From NCBI RefSeq assembly GCF_026262505.1, contig NC_067207.1, forward strand, positions 16,088,082 through 16,152,081: a stretch of DNA of 64,000 nucleotides, written 5' to 3'. This document shows positions 56,258-64,000 of the stretch, piece by piece (within the stretch, counting starts at the first letter, position 1; every line of letters begins with the position of its first letter). The position numbers were made by a program, and so were the translations under genes. Source of the stretch: Trichomonas vaginalis G3 (lineage: Eukaryota > Parabasalia > Trichomonadida > Trichomonadidae). The notes beneath the pieces are model-generated. The model was not told the DNA's origin. It ran no database searches and saw only the letters and a program-made list of their open reading frames with translations.

Positions 56258-57784
56258 ATGCAGAACGAACAGTTAAACGAATTTACTCCAGCAGAGCATA
56301 TTCATCAGATTCGCTCATATTTCGATATCATAGACAATGCAGTTCAAATTGGTGACACTAATAGAAAATATTCTGACGCAAAGATTCCATCACAACCTGG
56401 AACTGCTAAAGATAACACATGGGTAACATTCAATCTCTCACCTCCTGGTGAAAATATGTTGGACCTTTACAATACATTCATTACGTATAAAATGGAAGGT
56501 CAATTTATTGTAGATAAAGAAATTGGTTCAGGTTCCAATAAAACAAACCCACCAGGATTTTGGATTGGTTTCGATGACGCTTTCTATGCAGTTGCTGGAT
56601 ATCAAATCCTTGCAAATGGTCGTATCGTATATTCTCAAGACAACGCAAGAGAAGAAGCATATATAACTTCAAACTCACAAACTACCGAACAAATAAAGAA
56701 AGTAGATGTTTTCTCAAAGACTCGACATGAAGATGTATGGAGTCATTCGGGAACATGCAGAACAGGACAAATTGTTAGTGGTCCAATTACAGCAGGAAAA
56801 TCATTTGATTTTAAGCTTCGTTTAAGAATTCCTGTTAGAAGATTCCTTCCATTAGAAGCTATTCGATTTATTCCAGCTTTTGCAGGAAACATTCAGCTTA
56901 AAGTAAAGTTCAGTAGCGACGCCTTACAATGCACATCTATATCTGTAAATGATATCATTGCTTTCAATCCAACTCTTAAAGTTGCATTTGCTTCAGATTC
57001 AAATCCACCGACAAATAAATTTGTTCCATGGAATGAACCATTCACTATGATAACGAAGGCAGTAGAAGCTAGTGGAACAGTTACTATTACAACTGTAACC
57101 CAGCAACTATTTCGAACAAAGATGGATTTTAATGAATGTTTCATTCATCCAAAGTCATTCTCTTTAGACCCTAACATTTATACAGAACTTGTAGAACATT
57201 ATACAAACGAGGCTTTATGTTTTCCTGTTAAAGTTATGGATTGGATTCCTATGGACGGTTCATTCTCAAAGAATACAGATAGTTCAAGTGCAACATTTAC
57301 AGCAGCTTATACGCCTATTAATGTTAAAAGTATTTGGGCACTATTTAGAAAGAAAGACAACTATTATGTTAATTTTGAGAACCCTAAGTTTAAATATCTT
57401 CAGCTTTCCATGGGAGCTTATGGAAATATGCCTGCAGAACCTGAAAAATCATATGGACCTGTATTTTATGAAATGGTTGCGAACGCCTGCAATACAAACA
57501 ATGATATGATAGGATTTAATGAAGATGTTATGAGGTCATTGGTGGATGATGGTAGTGTGGAACATAAATGGGATAGCTATGACAACACACATTTCTTATG
57601 TGGTTTTCCAACAGAAGTGGACTTTTGCTTCCAGCAAGGTCAAACATCTACTGCTCCAATAACATACAAATTGTCTGTTAAAGGACCTATTGAACTAGCA
57701 ACTGAAAATGTACCAAAGCCACTTATTGGATTTATGAGGGATTGTTGCTTTGCCATTCAGGTGCGTGCTAATGGCATCCCATAA
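56258..57784 (+). CDS. Major capsid protein of Maverick 2 (508 residues)
   Basis: The frame is open and matches the length of Polinton double jelly-roll capsid proteins. Blocks shared with the element 1 capsid protein (22,967-24,574) are FDFKLRLRIPVRRFLPL then IRFIPAFAGNIQLKV, then ALCFPVKVMDW, then SIWALFRKKDNYYVNFENP, in the same order. The early region FWIGFDDAFYAVAGYQILAN also fits a jelly-roll strand pattern. It would form pseudo-hexameric capsomers. It is followed by a membrane-anchored Pro/Thr-rich protein. Confidence 0.8.
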   Translation: MQNEQLNEFTPAEHIHQIRSYFDIIDNAVQIGDTNRKYSDAKIPSQPGTAKDNTWVTFNLSPPGENMLDLYNTFITYKMEGQFIVDKEIGSGSNKTNPPGFWIGFDDAFYAVAGYQILANGRIVYSQDNAREEAYITSNSQTTEQIKKVDVFSKTRHEDVWSHSGTCRTGQIVSGPITAGKSFDFKLRLRIPVRRFLPLEAIRFIPAFAGNIQLKVKFSSDALQCTSISVNDIIAFNPTLKVAFASDSNPPTNKFVPWNEPFTMITKAVEASGTVTITTVTQQLFRTKMDFNECFIHPKSFSLDPNIYTELVEHYTNEALCFPVKVMDWIPMDGSFSKNTDSSSATFTAAYTPINVKSIWALFRKKDNYYVNFENPKFKYLQLSMGAYGNMPAEPEKSYGPVFYEMVANACNTNNDMIGFNEDVMRSLVDDGSVEHKWDSYDNTHFLCGFPTEVDFCFQQGQTSTAPITYKLSVKGPIELATENVPKPLIGFMRDCCFAIQVRANGIP

Positions 57785-57861
57785 TAAGATTAGATGACTA
57801 TAACTTAGCTACGGACGACAGTGAGGAATAAAGGATGAACGTTTATTTTTAAAGCTTATAA

Positions 57862-58320
57862 ATGAGTTCTTCATCAAGCTCTCGTGAACCTTCACCATCT
57901 ATGAAACAAACTTTACCAAACGATTATGGAGCACCTATTGAATATTTCTTACGAGCTGCACAATGGCAAAGAGCAGTCTCACCAAGGTTAGGTGTTCCAC
58001 CAGCTCCTGTCAAAAATAGCATTTGGTCAAGTCCTTATATAAGATATGGTCTCCCACTAGGTTTGCTAGCTACAGCAGGAGCAGTTATGATGTTGAAAAG
58101 AAATAAAGCAAATGTTGTAAATAATACTGAAGTAGCTGAAGTTAAACAAACTCCAACACCTTCGCCAAAACCAACGCCTTCACAAGCAAAACCTTCAATG
58201 ACTCCTGAACCTATGGAAGTACAAACTCCTGTTCAAAAGTCAACTCCTAAACCGACTCCAACATTTAAACCAGAACCTACTCCTCAAATAAATCGTAAAA
58301 CTCCTGCGTTTCCTTACTGA
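57862..58320 (+). CDS. Virion membrane or minor protein candidate (152 residues)
   Basis: The N-terminus is Ser-rich. One hydrophobic segment at about residues 62-80 (YGLPLGLLATAGAVMMLK) is followed by a repetitive Pro/Thr/Lys-rich C-terminal half (TPTPSPKPTPSQAKP). A single membrane helix after the capsid gene recalls membrane proteins of the internal lipid layer of related viruses, but this is a guess. No family is recognised. Confidence 0.5.
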   Translation: MSSSSSSREPSPSMKQTLPNDYGAPIEYFLRAAQWQRAVSPRLGVPPAPVKNSIWSSPYIRYGLPLGLLATAGAVMMLKRNKANVVNNTEVAEVKQTPTPSPKPTPSQAKPSMTPEPMEVQTPVQKSTPKPTPTFKPEPTPQINRKTPAFPY

Positions 58321-58369
58321 AAAAAATAACGTTATTTTTATTTAATATTAAAATTTTTATTTGATTGAA

Positions 58370-58606
58370 ATGACAAATAAAGTCACTGAAGCAATGAAAC
58401 AAAAGTTTTTGGTAGAATACATTAAATCAGGAACTATTCCAGAAGGTTTTTACATTCATACTATGAAGGAAGGTAGAGTTCAGTTTAGAAAGATAAAGCA
58501 ACCATTAGATAAAGAAGGAATTTTGAGAAAGATTAAACTTCATGAGGACAACATTGCTGAACTTAAGAAGAAGTTAGAAGAGTTGGAGAAAGGAAGAGAG
58601 TTATAA
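58370..58606 (+). CDS. Small protein with domain shared with 55,796 gene (78 residues)
   Basis: The ATG of MTNKVTEAM (58,370) is chosen over an upstream in-frame TTG. The central block GFYIHTMKEGRVQFRKIKQP matches a block in the 144-residue protein at 55,796-56,230. The C-terminus is a short coiled coil (IAELKKKLEELEKG) whose last codons lie inside the right terminal repeat. Confidence 0.5.
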   Translation: MTNKVTEAMKQKFLVEYIKSGTIPEGFYIHTMKEGRVQFRKIKQPLDKEGILRKIKLHEDNIAELKKKLEELEKGREL

Positions 58607-58622
58607 AGCAATGAATTCAACA

Positions 58623-58670
58623 GGGTGAAAAAACAGGTGAAAAAAGAGGTGAGATCTCACCACTTCACCT
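58623..58670. promoter_or_regulatory. GGTGAGATCTCACC palindrome block, copy 4
   Basis: This is the mirror copy of the block at 37,801-37,848, lying between the 78-residue gene and the terminal-repeat gene. Confidence 0.6.
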
Positions 58671-58771
58671 AAATTTATTTTTGTGCTATGTTTTCATACG
58701 TGTGAGGGTGGTGATATCATTAATTTTTAAGTTTATTTTTTATTTTACTGAAAATTTTTATTTGGATGTAA

Positions 58772-59056
58772 ATGACAGAACAAAAGCAACTCATTCGAAT
58801 TCCACAGTATAACAAACATACATTTAAACATTTATTCTTCCTTCCTGAGCATAACATGTTCTTTCAAATACATCCGAGACCAGTTGACTTTTCATTGACT
58901 GTGTATAAAGATAGAAATAGTTATATCATTAAACCATACGATGACGAAGGTAAGTTATGTAAATTGTACGTTAAGAAGTTAGAGAAAGTTTATGGCTTCA
59001 AGTATGACTACAATAGGGTTAACACTGATGATGAAGATATTGAGGAAAATTTATGA
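58772..59056 (+). CDS. Terminal-repeat protein of Maverick 2, right copy (94 residues)
   Basis: This is identical in sequence to the left copy at 37,414-37,698 and described there. Confidence 0.65.
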   Translation: MTEQKQLIRIPQYNKHTFKHLFFLPEHNMFFQIHPRPVDFSLTVYKDRNSYIIKPYDDEGKLCKLYVKKLEKVYGFKYDYNRVNTDDEDIEENL

Positions 59057-59251
59057 GAACATTAGTGAAGTCGTTAGTGAGAACGATAGTGAGAACGTTT
59101 ATTTTTTACATTAGTGAGTTCGTTAGTGAAGTGAAGTGGTTGGCGGCTTTGTAAAGTGTCAAATTCACAAGTATTGGGTAAGGTGGAACGCAGTGCCGCC
59201 GTACCCAAGACTTGTATACTAACTTCTACTTGGTTTATTAAGAAAATTCTA

Positions 59252-60254
59252 CAATCGAGAAGGCCAATACTTAAGCATTCTAAATTAGAACGCTTAAGCA
59301 TTACCCTTCTCGATTGAATTTGATTTGCAAGGATCTCCCACCGCAATAAGTTACCATTCTTCAAGGAATAAGCAATATTATAATTCCTACGAAGTTATAG
59401 ATTAGTTCAAATCCATATTTACAGCAATATATATTCGAAGTTTCTCATTCAATGAGAAACTTCGCATCTATATTGTTATAAAGATGCATATTTGTGCTCT
59501 CTTGTCATTGTAGAGGCAGCGTATATGAATTTATGGTGTTTTCTACTTGATGTTTCTAATCAATAATGAAGCATCAGTAGAATCCCCCAATTAGTGTGAG
59601 TTGAATACTTATATTTGCATCAAAGAATTAGATACGTATATTTATAATATTATGAGCAGAGATCATTTGAAGTCTCCCAATATTTGTGTGACTTCGAACG
59701 AGCTCTGCCCATAAGTAATGTATCTATTAGTCTGGTAATGTTTGTTATCTTCAATTAATGCAAAGTTCCTTTGAGCTACATCTTATGATGATGAAACTCA
59801 AAAGAACTTTACATTAATATGAAGTTCTTATAGCCATCAGTAGGCCAGCGTAGTTAAACAGTATTAGCTTCTCATGAAGTACTGGGATATGAAAAGATCT
59901 TAACATTTTAGTCAAAGTACTACATGAGAAGCTAATATTGCTACTCTCCCTAACCTATGGATGGTTAAGGATTCTGTATTTAAGACGAATAGAGCAAGAT
60001 TCTTCCAATGGATCAAATAAATTAAAGAAGGTTTGGAAGAACCTTGCTCTAAGGTAGTTAAAATGCATTCCCTGACCATCCGAGGGTAAGGGAAAATAAT
60101 GAATTTGTTTTCTAATGAAGCTCTCTGATTGCTGAAGATGAATTGGAGCCAATCAGAGAACTTCATTAGAAAACATAATGTTTGCCCCTCCAAGAACAGT
60201 GAGCGAGTTAAAGCTATGTTCTTGGTGGCATGCAAGCTCGGCAAACGCCGAGCT
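59252..60254. repeat. Array of about ten long hairpins in the right part of element E
   Basis: Consecutive imperfect inverted repeats, each unrelated in sequence, lie at 59,252-59,316, 59,424-59,476, 59,541-59,582, 59,653-59,710, 59,754-59,818 (22-nt arms, 2 mismatches), 59,859-59,940 (25-nt arms, 2 mismatches), 59,947-60,092 (nested; inner arms 59,991-60,008 and 60,033-60,050), 60,106-60,175 (26-nt arms, 1 mismatch), 60,190-60,225 and 60,235-60,254. Weaker ones may lie between. There is no gene in this kilobase. The regular shape, with arms of about 15-26 nt, mismatches and loops of about 2-32 nt, resembles clustered small-RNA precursors or a structured non-coding RNA. It could also be a purely DNA-structural array of the transposon. 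Confidence 0.75.
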
Positions 60255-60353
60255 AATTAAATTAACGTACAATATTAACGTACAAAAAAGTGTCTAGACA
60301 CGAGTGTCTGACCACACCTGAAATTCAAGATTTGTGACATCCGTACATCCTTA

Positions 60354-60428
60354 CTCACCACTTTCAAGTTTTTCATACATATATCTTACCCATTCATTTG
60401 GAATACGAGGTCTCGAGTTTTCGTTCAT
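60354..60428 (-). pseudogene. N-terminal piece of the IS481-like transposase
   Basis: It reads from ATG 60,428 as 25 residues ending in YMYEKLESGE, at the exact point where element E begins. The continuation ELTYATVLKK is on the other side of E at 35,237. The shared CTCACCA is the target duplication. Confidence 0.65.
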
Positions 60429-60722
60429 TTTTTTACTTTACAAAACTGTTTATTTTTCAGAATTTTTAAATTTGAAAAAATCCATTCTATATCTGATAAA
60501 TAATATATTATTTTTCAATCAAAATATTTTGATTATCATCTCAAAGGTGTTCTCAAAACCTAGTTTTTCTTATTTTGGATAATCTTAATATTTATATTAT
60601 TATAAACTAATTGAACACCATATGTTTTTGTATACTTTTACAAAAAAATTGATAGATTTGTGATACTTTCCCCGACAATAGAATTGAATAGCTTACATTT
60701 TGACAGAACTTAATATGGAACA
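60429..60722. other. AT-rich sequence upstream of the IS481-like transposase
   Basis: No gene or RNA gene is recognised. It probably contains the end of the IS481-like element, but I could not find a matching terminal repeat on the other side. Confidence 0.35.
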
Positions 60723-61007
60723 GAAATGCAGCAGTTTGTATTGTTATCAATCTAAGGATGATGCTAACTTCTCGGTTTTGTATGACTGGCTTATGATTTG
60801 ACTAAAGAATCTCTTGAAAATCTGACAATGCGTGGAATCTGGAGAAATGCAGCAGTTTGTATTGTTATCAATCTAAGGATGATGCTAACTTCTCGGTTTT
60901 GTATGACTGGCTTATGATTTGACTAAAGAATCTCTTGAAAATCTGACAATGCGTGGAATCTGGAGAAATGCAGCAGTTTGTATTGTTATCAATCTAAGGA
61001 TGATGCA
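60723..61007. repeat. 121-bp tandem repeat, about 2.4 units
   Basis: Units begin GAAATGCAGCAGTTTG at 60,723, 60,844 and 60,965, and the copies look identical. No long reading frame crosses them. Probably a recent local duplication. Confidence 0.9.
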
Positions 61008-61058
61008 ATCGACATTAATAATTTCATTTTCAATCATATCATTGTTGTTAACTTAGAA

Positions 61059-61300
61059 GAATAGTGTCTTACGGTTTGTTCAGACACCATTGAAAAAAAT
61101 AATTATCTTTTATTTTAAGTATATAGATTGTTTATGTATTATACTAGATGTTTGCCGTTTTACTTTTCGATTTTAAATAGAATTTTTGTGCGAAAAATTA
61201 ACAAAATAAATTCAAAATCGAAAAATTCAAACTCAAGACACTATAATGACACAATGCTATTCCTTAAAGACACCTATCGTCACGAAAATGACAAGCATAT
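61059..61300 (+). repeat. 242-bp inverted repeat, right arm
   Basis: This is the reverse complement of 36,731-36,972 with about two differences. On this strand it contains the same short protein-like frame (DTMLFLKDTYRHENDKH). It lies outside element E, whereas the left arm lies inside it. Confidence 0.7.
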
Positions 61301-61662
61301 CCTAAATCTTAGCCGTTAAGGCTGTTCTGAAAATATTTTTTTCGAAAAAATTCGAAAAAAATTCTTAAAATTCAAAAATCCCTTAATTCCTGAGGATTTT
61401 GGAAAAAAGTTTTTACATGAACATGTGTATATTATATGAAGTATATTGATAAGGTAAAAATCAAATTTTATTGCATATTCATCGAGAAAATAAACTAACG
61501 AATCCCTCAAAATTGAGAGGGTAATCCTCCTCCTCTCAAATAAACGTACATACAGGTGCACCCTTAATTGAGAGAAATAATTTTAAAAAAGTAAATGAGC
61601 TTATTAACATAATAATGATATAATTTATACAAACAAAATACAATATAAATATAGCTTTACCA
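61301..61662. other. Spacer after the TTLL gene
   Basis: AT-rich, with a small inverted repeat (CCCTCAAAATTGAGAGGG near 61,505). It contains the 3' flank of the glutamylase gene. No gene seen. Confidence 0.4.
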
Positions 61663-63450
61663 TCATTTTTTCTGTAAAGCATCGAAAATTAATCTAATTT
61701 TAGATCTCAAATGCATTAATTGTGCTGATTCTTCTCTTTGGAAAAGGATTTCTTTTCTGTTTTCTTCTTCAGAAATGCTGATAATTTCTCTTGGAAAGTA
61801 TCGCGAGTGTGAGAAAATTGATTGATTATCAAATTCAAAAATATTTCTCCTCATAAGTGGAGCTTTATATCTGTCCATTAGAACAGGGGAACTTTGTCTT
61901 GTATTAGGCTTTGATAGAGATGGTCTGCATAAATTGACCTTTACTTTCTCCTCAAATTTTGGTAAAATTGTTACTTTTCTGGTTTTTACTGGCTCTCGTT
62001 GATAAACTGAAAGTTTTTGTGTAGCTTTATTACAATCTTTAACTGGTTTTTCAGCATTTAATGGCTTTAGTATTGTTGTTGGCTTTGGTCGATTTACGGG
62101 AGCAGATTTTGGTTTCTTTTCAATTACAGGAGCTTTGGATACTTCTACTTGTTTCTGTTTTCTTATTGTAGATGATTTATTATCTTTAATAAACATTCTT
62201 TCAGAAAATTTAATTGCTTGTTCCATGGTGTTTTCAACAGAAGGATTGTCAGAAACCGGATAAATCAATCTCCAATTTGTTGTCTTAGATATTTCTGTTT
62301 CTTTCACTGGATCGAATGAGCATATATTTTCTCTTTCTTTCATATTACAATTCTTTAATGCTTTTTTATATCTACTTTTAATTGTTTTCTTTAAATCAAT
62401 AATTTTCATTGCTCCTATCACTGCACTTCTTTTCAAACTTTCATCAAATGGACTTCCTGTCTGTAAACTTGGCACTGTATTGACTTCAATAAGCCACGGA
62501 TTAACATCTTTATCAATCAAGATATCAAATCCAAGGATTTCAAAACACCGACATTTATTATCTGAATTGAAAATTTTAGAAGAATACGCTATCTTTAGCT
62601 GAGAAGCAATTGATGCAATTGTATATCTTATTATATTGTCTATTTTATCTTGTAGAATTTTAACATCAACTGAATTTTCTTTCAATTTGTTAAATATACT
62701 TGTCAAAGTTCTTTTAGAGCCAGTTTCTGGAGCAATATCTGTATCATTTGTTTGGAAATTTTCACATTTCTTATTCAAGGAAAAATTTGTAAGATGTCCG
62801 TATACTTCGTCTAAATTTGATGATTTTGGAGGCTTATATGGTTCAGAGCAAAATCTAGCCATGCCTTCGTTATGTATATAAATTCGCAATGGTGATATAT
62901 GAGTTACAAGCACATAAATTCTCAAATCAAATTTATATCCATCGATTAAATATGGTTCAATGTATTTTTGTGCAACAGCATCATCATAGTAATCATCGAC
63001 AAGATTAGGATTTTGAATTAATTTGATTCCTTTTCCCTGGCTTCCCGTATCAGGTTTGATAATAATTGTTCTATTGGATTTTTTGGGAATTGAATACATG
63101 TATTCTTTAAGAATTTTTGCCTCTCTTGGTAAGATGAAACTATGAGGATGAAATGTATAAATATCCGGTAAGAATTTTGACATCTTATCATAATTTTTGG
63201 CAAGTTCGACTTTATGAGCAATTTCGGCCATGAGTGGGAAGTGATTAACAAATTGGTAAGGTTTCATTGCTGTTATGATATCTGAGCACCCTTCGGCATC
63301 AACCCAAAATAATGTGTTTGCTGTTGTGGAAGAAGTAACTTTCCAGCCCATTTCTTCTACGCAGCTATGAATTAATTGGTAATGTGTGTTGTCAAGATTT
63401 ACGGATAATGGTTTTTTAACTTTTTTCTTCTTTATTTCAACTTCATTCAT
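61663..63450 (-). CDS. TTLL: Tubulin tyrosine ligase-like polyglutamylase (595 residues)
   Basis: This host gene encodes an ATP-grasp enzyme that adds glutamate (less often glycine) to tubulin tails, acting on flagella and cytoskeletal microtubules. TTL motifs occur in order: KPYQFVNHFP (residues 63-72), IIKPDTGSQGKGI (130-142, nucleotide binding), QKYIEPYLIDGYKFDLRIYVL (161-181, with the DLR triad), HLTNFSLNK (219-227), CFEILGFDILID (302-313) and PWLIEVNTVPSLQTGSPFD (318-336, metal and ATP binding). The layout fits the TTLL glutamylase branch rather than true tyrosine ligase. A basic, disordered C-terminal region of about 200 residues follows. TAAA follows the TGA within a few bases. Intact, and not repeated here. 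Confidence 0.9.
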   Translation of the reverse strand: MNEVEIKKKKVKKPLSVNLDNTHYQLIHSCVEEMGWKVTSSTTANTLFWVDAEGCSDIITAMKPYQFVNHFPLMAEIAHKVELAKNYDKMSKFLPDIYTFHPHSFILPREAKILKEYMYSIPKKSNRTIIIKPDTGSQGKGIKLIQNPNLVDDYYDDAVAQKYIEPYLIDGYKFDLRIYVLVTHISPLRIYIHNEGMARFCSEPYKPPKSSNLDEVYGHLTNFSLNKKCENFQTNDTDIAPETGSKRTLTSIFNKLKENSVDVKILQDKIDNIIRYTIASIASQLKIAYSSKIFNSDNKCRCFEILGFDILIDKDVNPWLIEVNTVPSLQTGSPFDESLKRSAVIGAMKIIDLKKTIKSRYKKALKNCNMKERENICSFDPVKETEISKTTNWRLIYPVSDNPSVENTMEQAIKFSERMFIKDNKSSTIRKQKQVEVSKAPVIEKKPKSAPVNRPKPTTILKPLNAEKPVKDCNKATQKLSVYQREPVKTRKVTILPKFEEKVKVNLCRPSLSKPNTRQSSPVLMDRYKAPLMRRNIFEFDNQSIFSHSRYFPREIISISEEENRKEILFQREESAQLMHLRSKIRLIFDALQKK

Positions 63451-63698
63451 TTTTATTCGTCATAAAATCCAAAAATGTATTTTATGCATTATTTTTCCAG
63501 GGTCAATCGTACTCCCTCTATAAGATATAGTTGTAATCAAATAGAGAAGCTAGTGACTTAATAACTGACGAAATTCAGATAAACTAAGTAAACGATAAAA
63601 TGGTATACGTAAACATTCTATAACTTTATAAATTATTACAAATGTAAAACAAATACAAATAAATAGTTTTGAATAAAAAAATTTGAAAAACTTTCTTT
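63451..63698. other. Intergenic spacer
   Basis: About 250 bp of AT-rich sequence between two minus-strand genes. No clear initiator is seen directly before the glutamylase ATG. Confidence 0.4.
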
Positions 63699-64000
63699 CT
63701 AATTAAGGGGTATTATTTCTGGTTTCTGCATTTTATATATGAATATATTATTTCTCGGATAATTAGAATGAGGAATTATTTTTCCAAAAGATATATTTTC
63801 ATCAAAAAGTAGTCTAACAGTAAATTTTCCGTATCTCTGTTCAGCTCCTACTAAGCTGATGTTTTCTATTATTGGTTTCCACTTGGATGTTCGATTAAAC
63901 ATTTCTCCAGTGTATGGAACATAAATACTCATTCCTGGTCTATAACTTAGCCTGTAATTGTTATTCAGCATATAAATATCTTGGGACGTATATGTAATCT
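63699..64000 (-). CDS. 3' end of an unrecognised gene
   Basis: The frame is open from the window edge to a TAA at 63,699, giving the last 100 residues. It is not a complete small gene, because the reading frame continues upstream of the first ATG (63,971) as TYTSQDIY. The sequence is rich in Tyr, Pro and Asn (RPGMSIYVPYTGEMFNRTSK). No domain is recognised. Same strand as the glutamylase gene. Confidence 0.6.
   Translation of the reverse strand, partial: ITYTSQDIYMLNNNYRLSYRPGMSIYVPYTGEMFNRTSKWKPIIENISLVGAEQRYGKFTVRLLFDENISFGKIIPHSNYPRNNIFIYKMQKPEIIPLN

Larger units (their letters stand above)
37246..59224. mobile_element. Maverick 2 (Polinton), nearly complete
   Basis: The element is about 22.0 kb with 635-bp terminal inverted repeats beginning AGTTAGTATACAAGTC. 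Flanking TTCTAC occurs at 37,240-37,245 and 59,224-59,229 (5-6 bp target duplication, one base ambiguous). It carries a rve integrase, family B polymerase, packaging ATPase, major capsid protein, three minor-capsid candidates, a fibre-like gene, KilA-N genes and small genes. About ten breaks are spread over several genes, while the integrase, ATPase, capsid and fibre genes look open. The terminal repeats look identical, which speaks for a recent insertion. It sits inside element E. Confidence 0.92.
58590..59224. repeat. Maverick 2 right terminal inverted repeat
   Basis: This is the 635-bp reverse complement of 37,246-37,880, and no difference was seen. It contains the second copy of the 94-codon gene, the palindrome block, and a run of degenerate GTTAGTGAGAACG/GTTAGTGAAG repeats near 59,058-59,140. 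Confidence 0.92.
35244..60353. mobile_element. Element E: TIR element inserted in the IS481-like transposase, itself carrying Maverick 2
   Basis: E starts TAAGGATGTCAATTCGG and ends CATCCTTA. CTCACCA occurs on both sides (35,237-35,243 and 60,354-60,360), and the flanking transposase reading frame is split exactly there, so this is a true target duplication of 7 bp (8 if the preceding A is counted). Without Maverick 2, E is about 3.1 kb. The left part (35,244-36,731) is AT-rich and ends in another copy of the same terminus (AATTGACATCCTTA). The right part is a hairpin array. No transposase is seen in E. The 8-bp option would fit hAT or P-type insertion, but the superfamily is unassigned. Confidence 0.65.

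Noticed and set aside
61128-61319. 63-codon frame as a complete gene
   Set aside because: It lies in the inverted-repeat arm, and the left arm diverges at the same point. It is more likely a cut piece of a transposon gene.

Overview
The window is AT-rich nuclear DNA of a parabasalid, most likely Trichomonas vaginalis or a close relative. The reasons are two large virus-like DNA elements of Maverick/Polinton type, an IS481-like DDE transposase of the kind reported from parabasalids, intron-less host genes with a TCATT initiator a few bases before the ATG and TAAA by the stop, and long repeat-rich stretches without genes. Host genes are few: a single-pass membrane protein gene (4133-4990, with the tail of a second copy at the window start), a coiled-coil gene whose 5' end runs into satellite DNA (about 3432-4027), a tubulin tyrosine ligase-like glutamylase gene (61663-63450) and the 3' end of an unrecognised gene (63699-64000).

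Left third (1-32,250). A host segment occurs twice, almost without change: unit 1 at 1-3431, unit 2 at 4908-5128 plus 6384-6423 plus 28,460-32,233. Each unit ends in a ~120-bp satellite rich in hairpins (about 3.5 units, then 8). Unit 1 keeps the empty target sites of two insertions found only in unit 2. These are a 1255-bp foldback transposon (5129-6383, TSD TATAC) and a terminal-inverted-repeat element (6424-28,459) flanked by an unusually long 19-bp duplication. The second one carries element 1, a broken virus-like element (6531-28,274). Element 1 consists of three copies of one capsid gene block, two on the plus strand and one inverted, with a 25-N assembly gap in the third. It shows no polymerase or integrase, but has the start of a gene resembling a superfamily 3 helicase.

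Middle and right (32,250-61,300) is a nested stack. An IS481-like transposase gene (34,387-35,243, N-terminus at 60,354-60,428) is split by element E (35,244-60,353; ends TAAGGATG, target duplication CTCACCA). Element E is split in turn by Maverick 2 (37,246-59,224; 635-bp terminal repeats that look identical, 5-6 bp target duplication). Maverick 2 carries a packaging ATPase, an rve integrase, a protein-primed type family B DNA polymerase, a major capsid protein, several minor-capsid candidates, two KilA-N genes and a 1172-residue tail-fibre-like gene ending in a phage-type collar domain. The structural genes of the two elements are distant relatives.

The part of E to the right of Maverick 2 is a 1-kb run of about ten long imperfect hairpins (59,252-60,254). 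This is the least explained structure in the window. A pair of perfect 21-bp hairpins at 32,260-32,374 has the same shape. Both virus-like elements use very short divergent spacers with an AGAATAAAA-type motif, and Maverick 2 repeats a GGTGAGATCTCACC palindrome at four gene borders.
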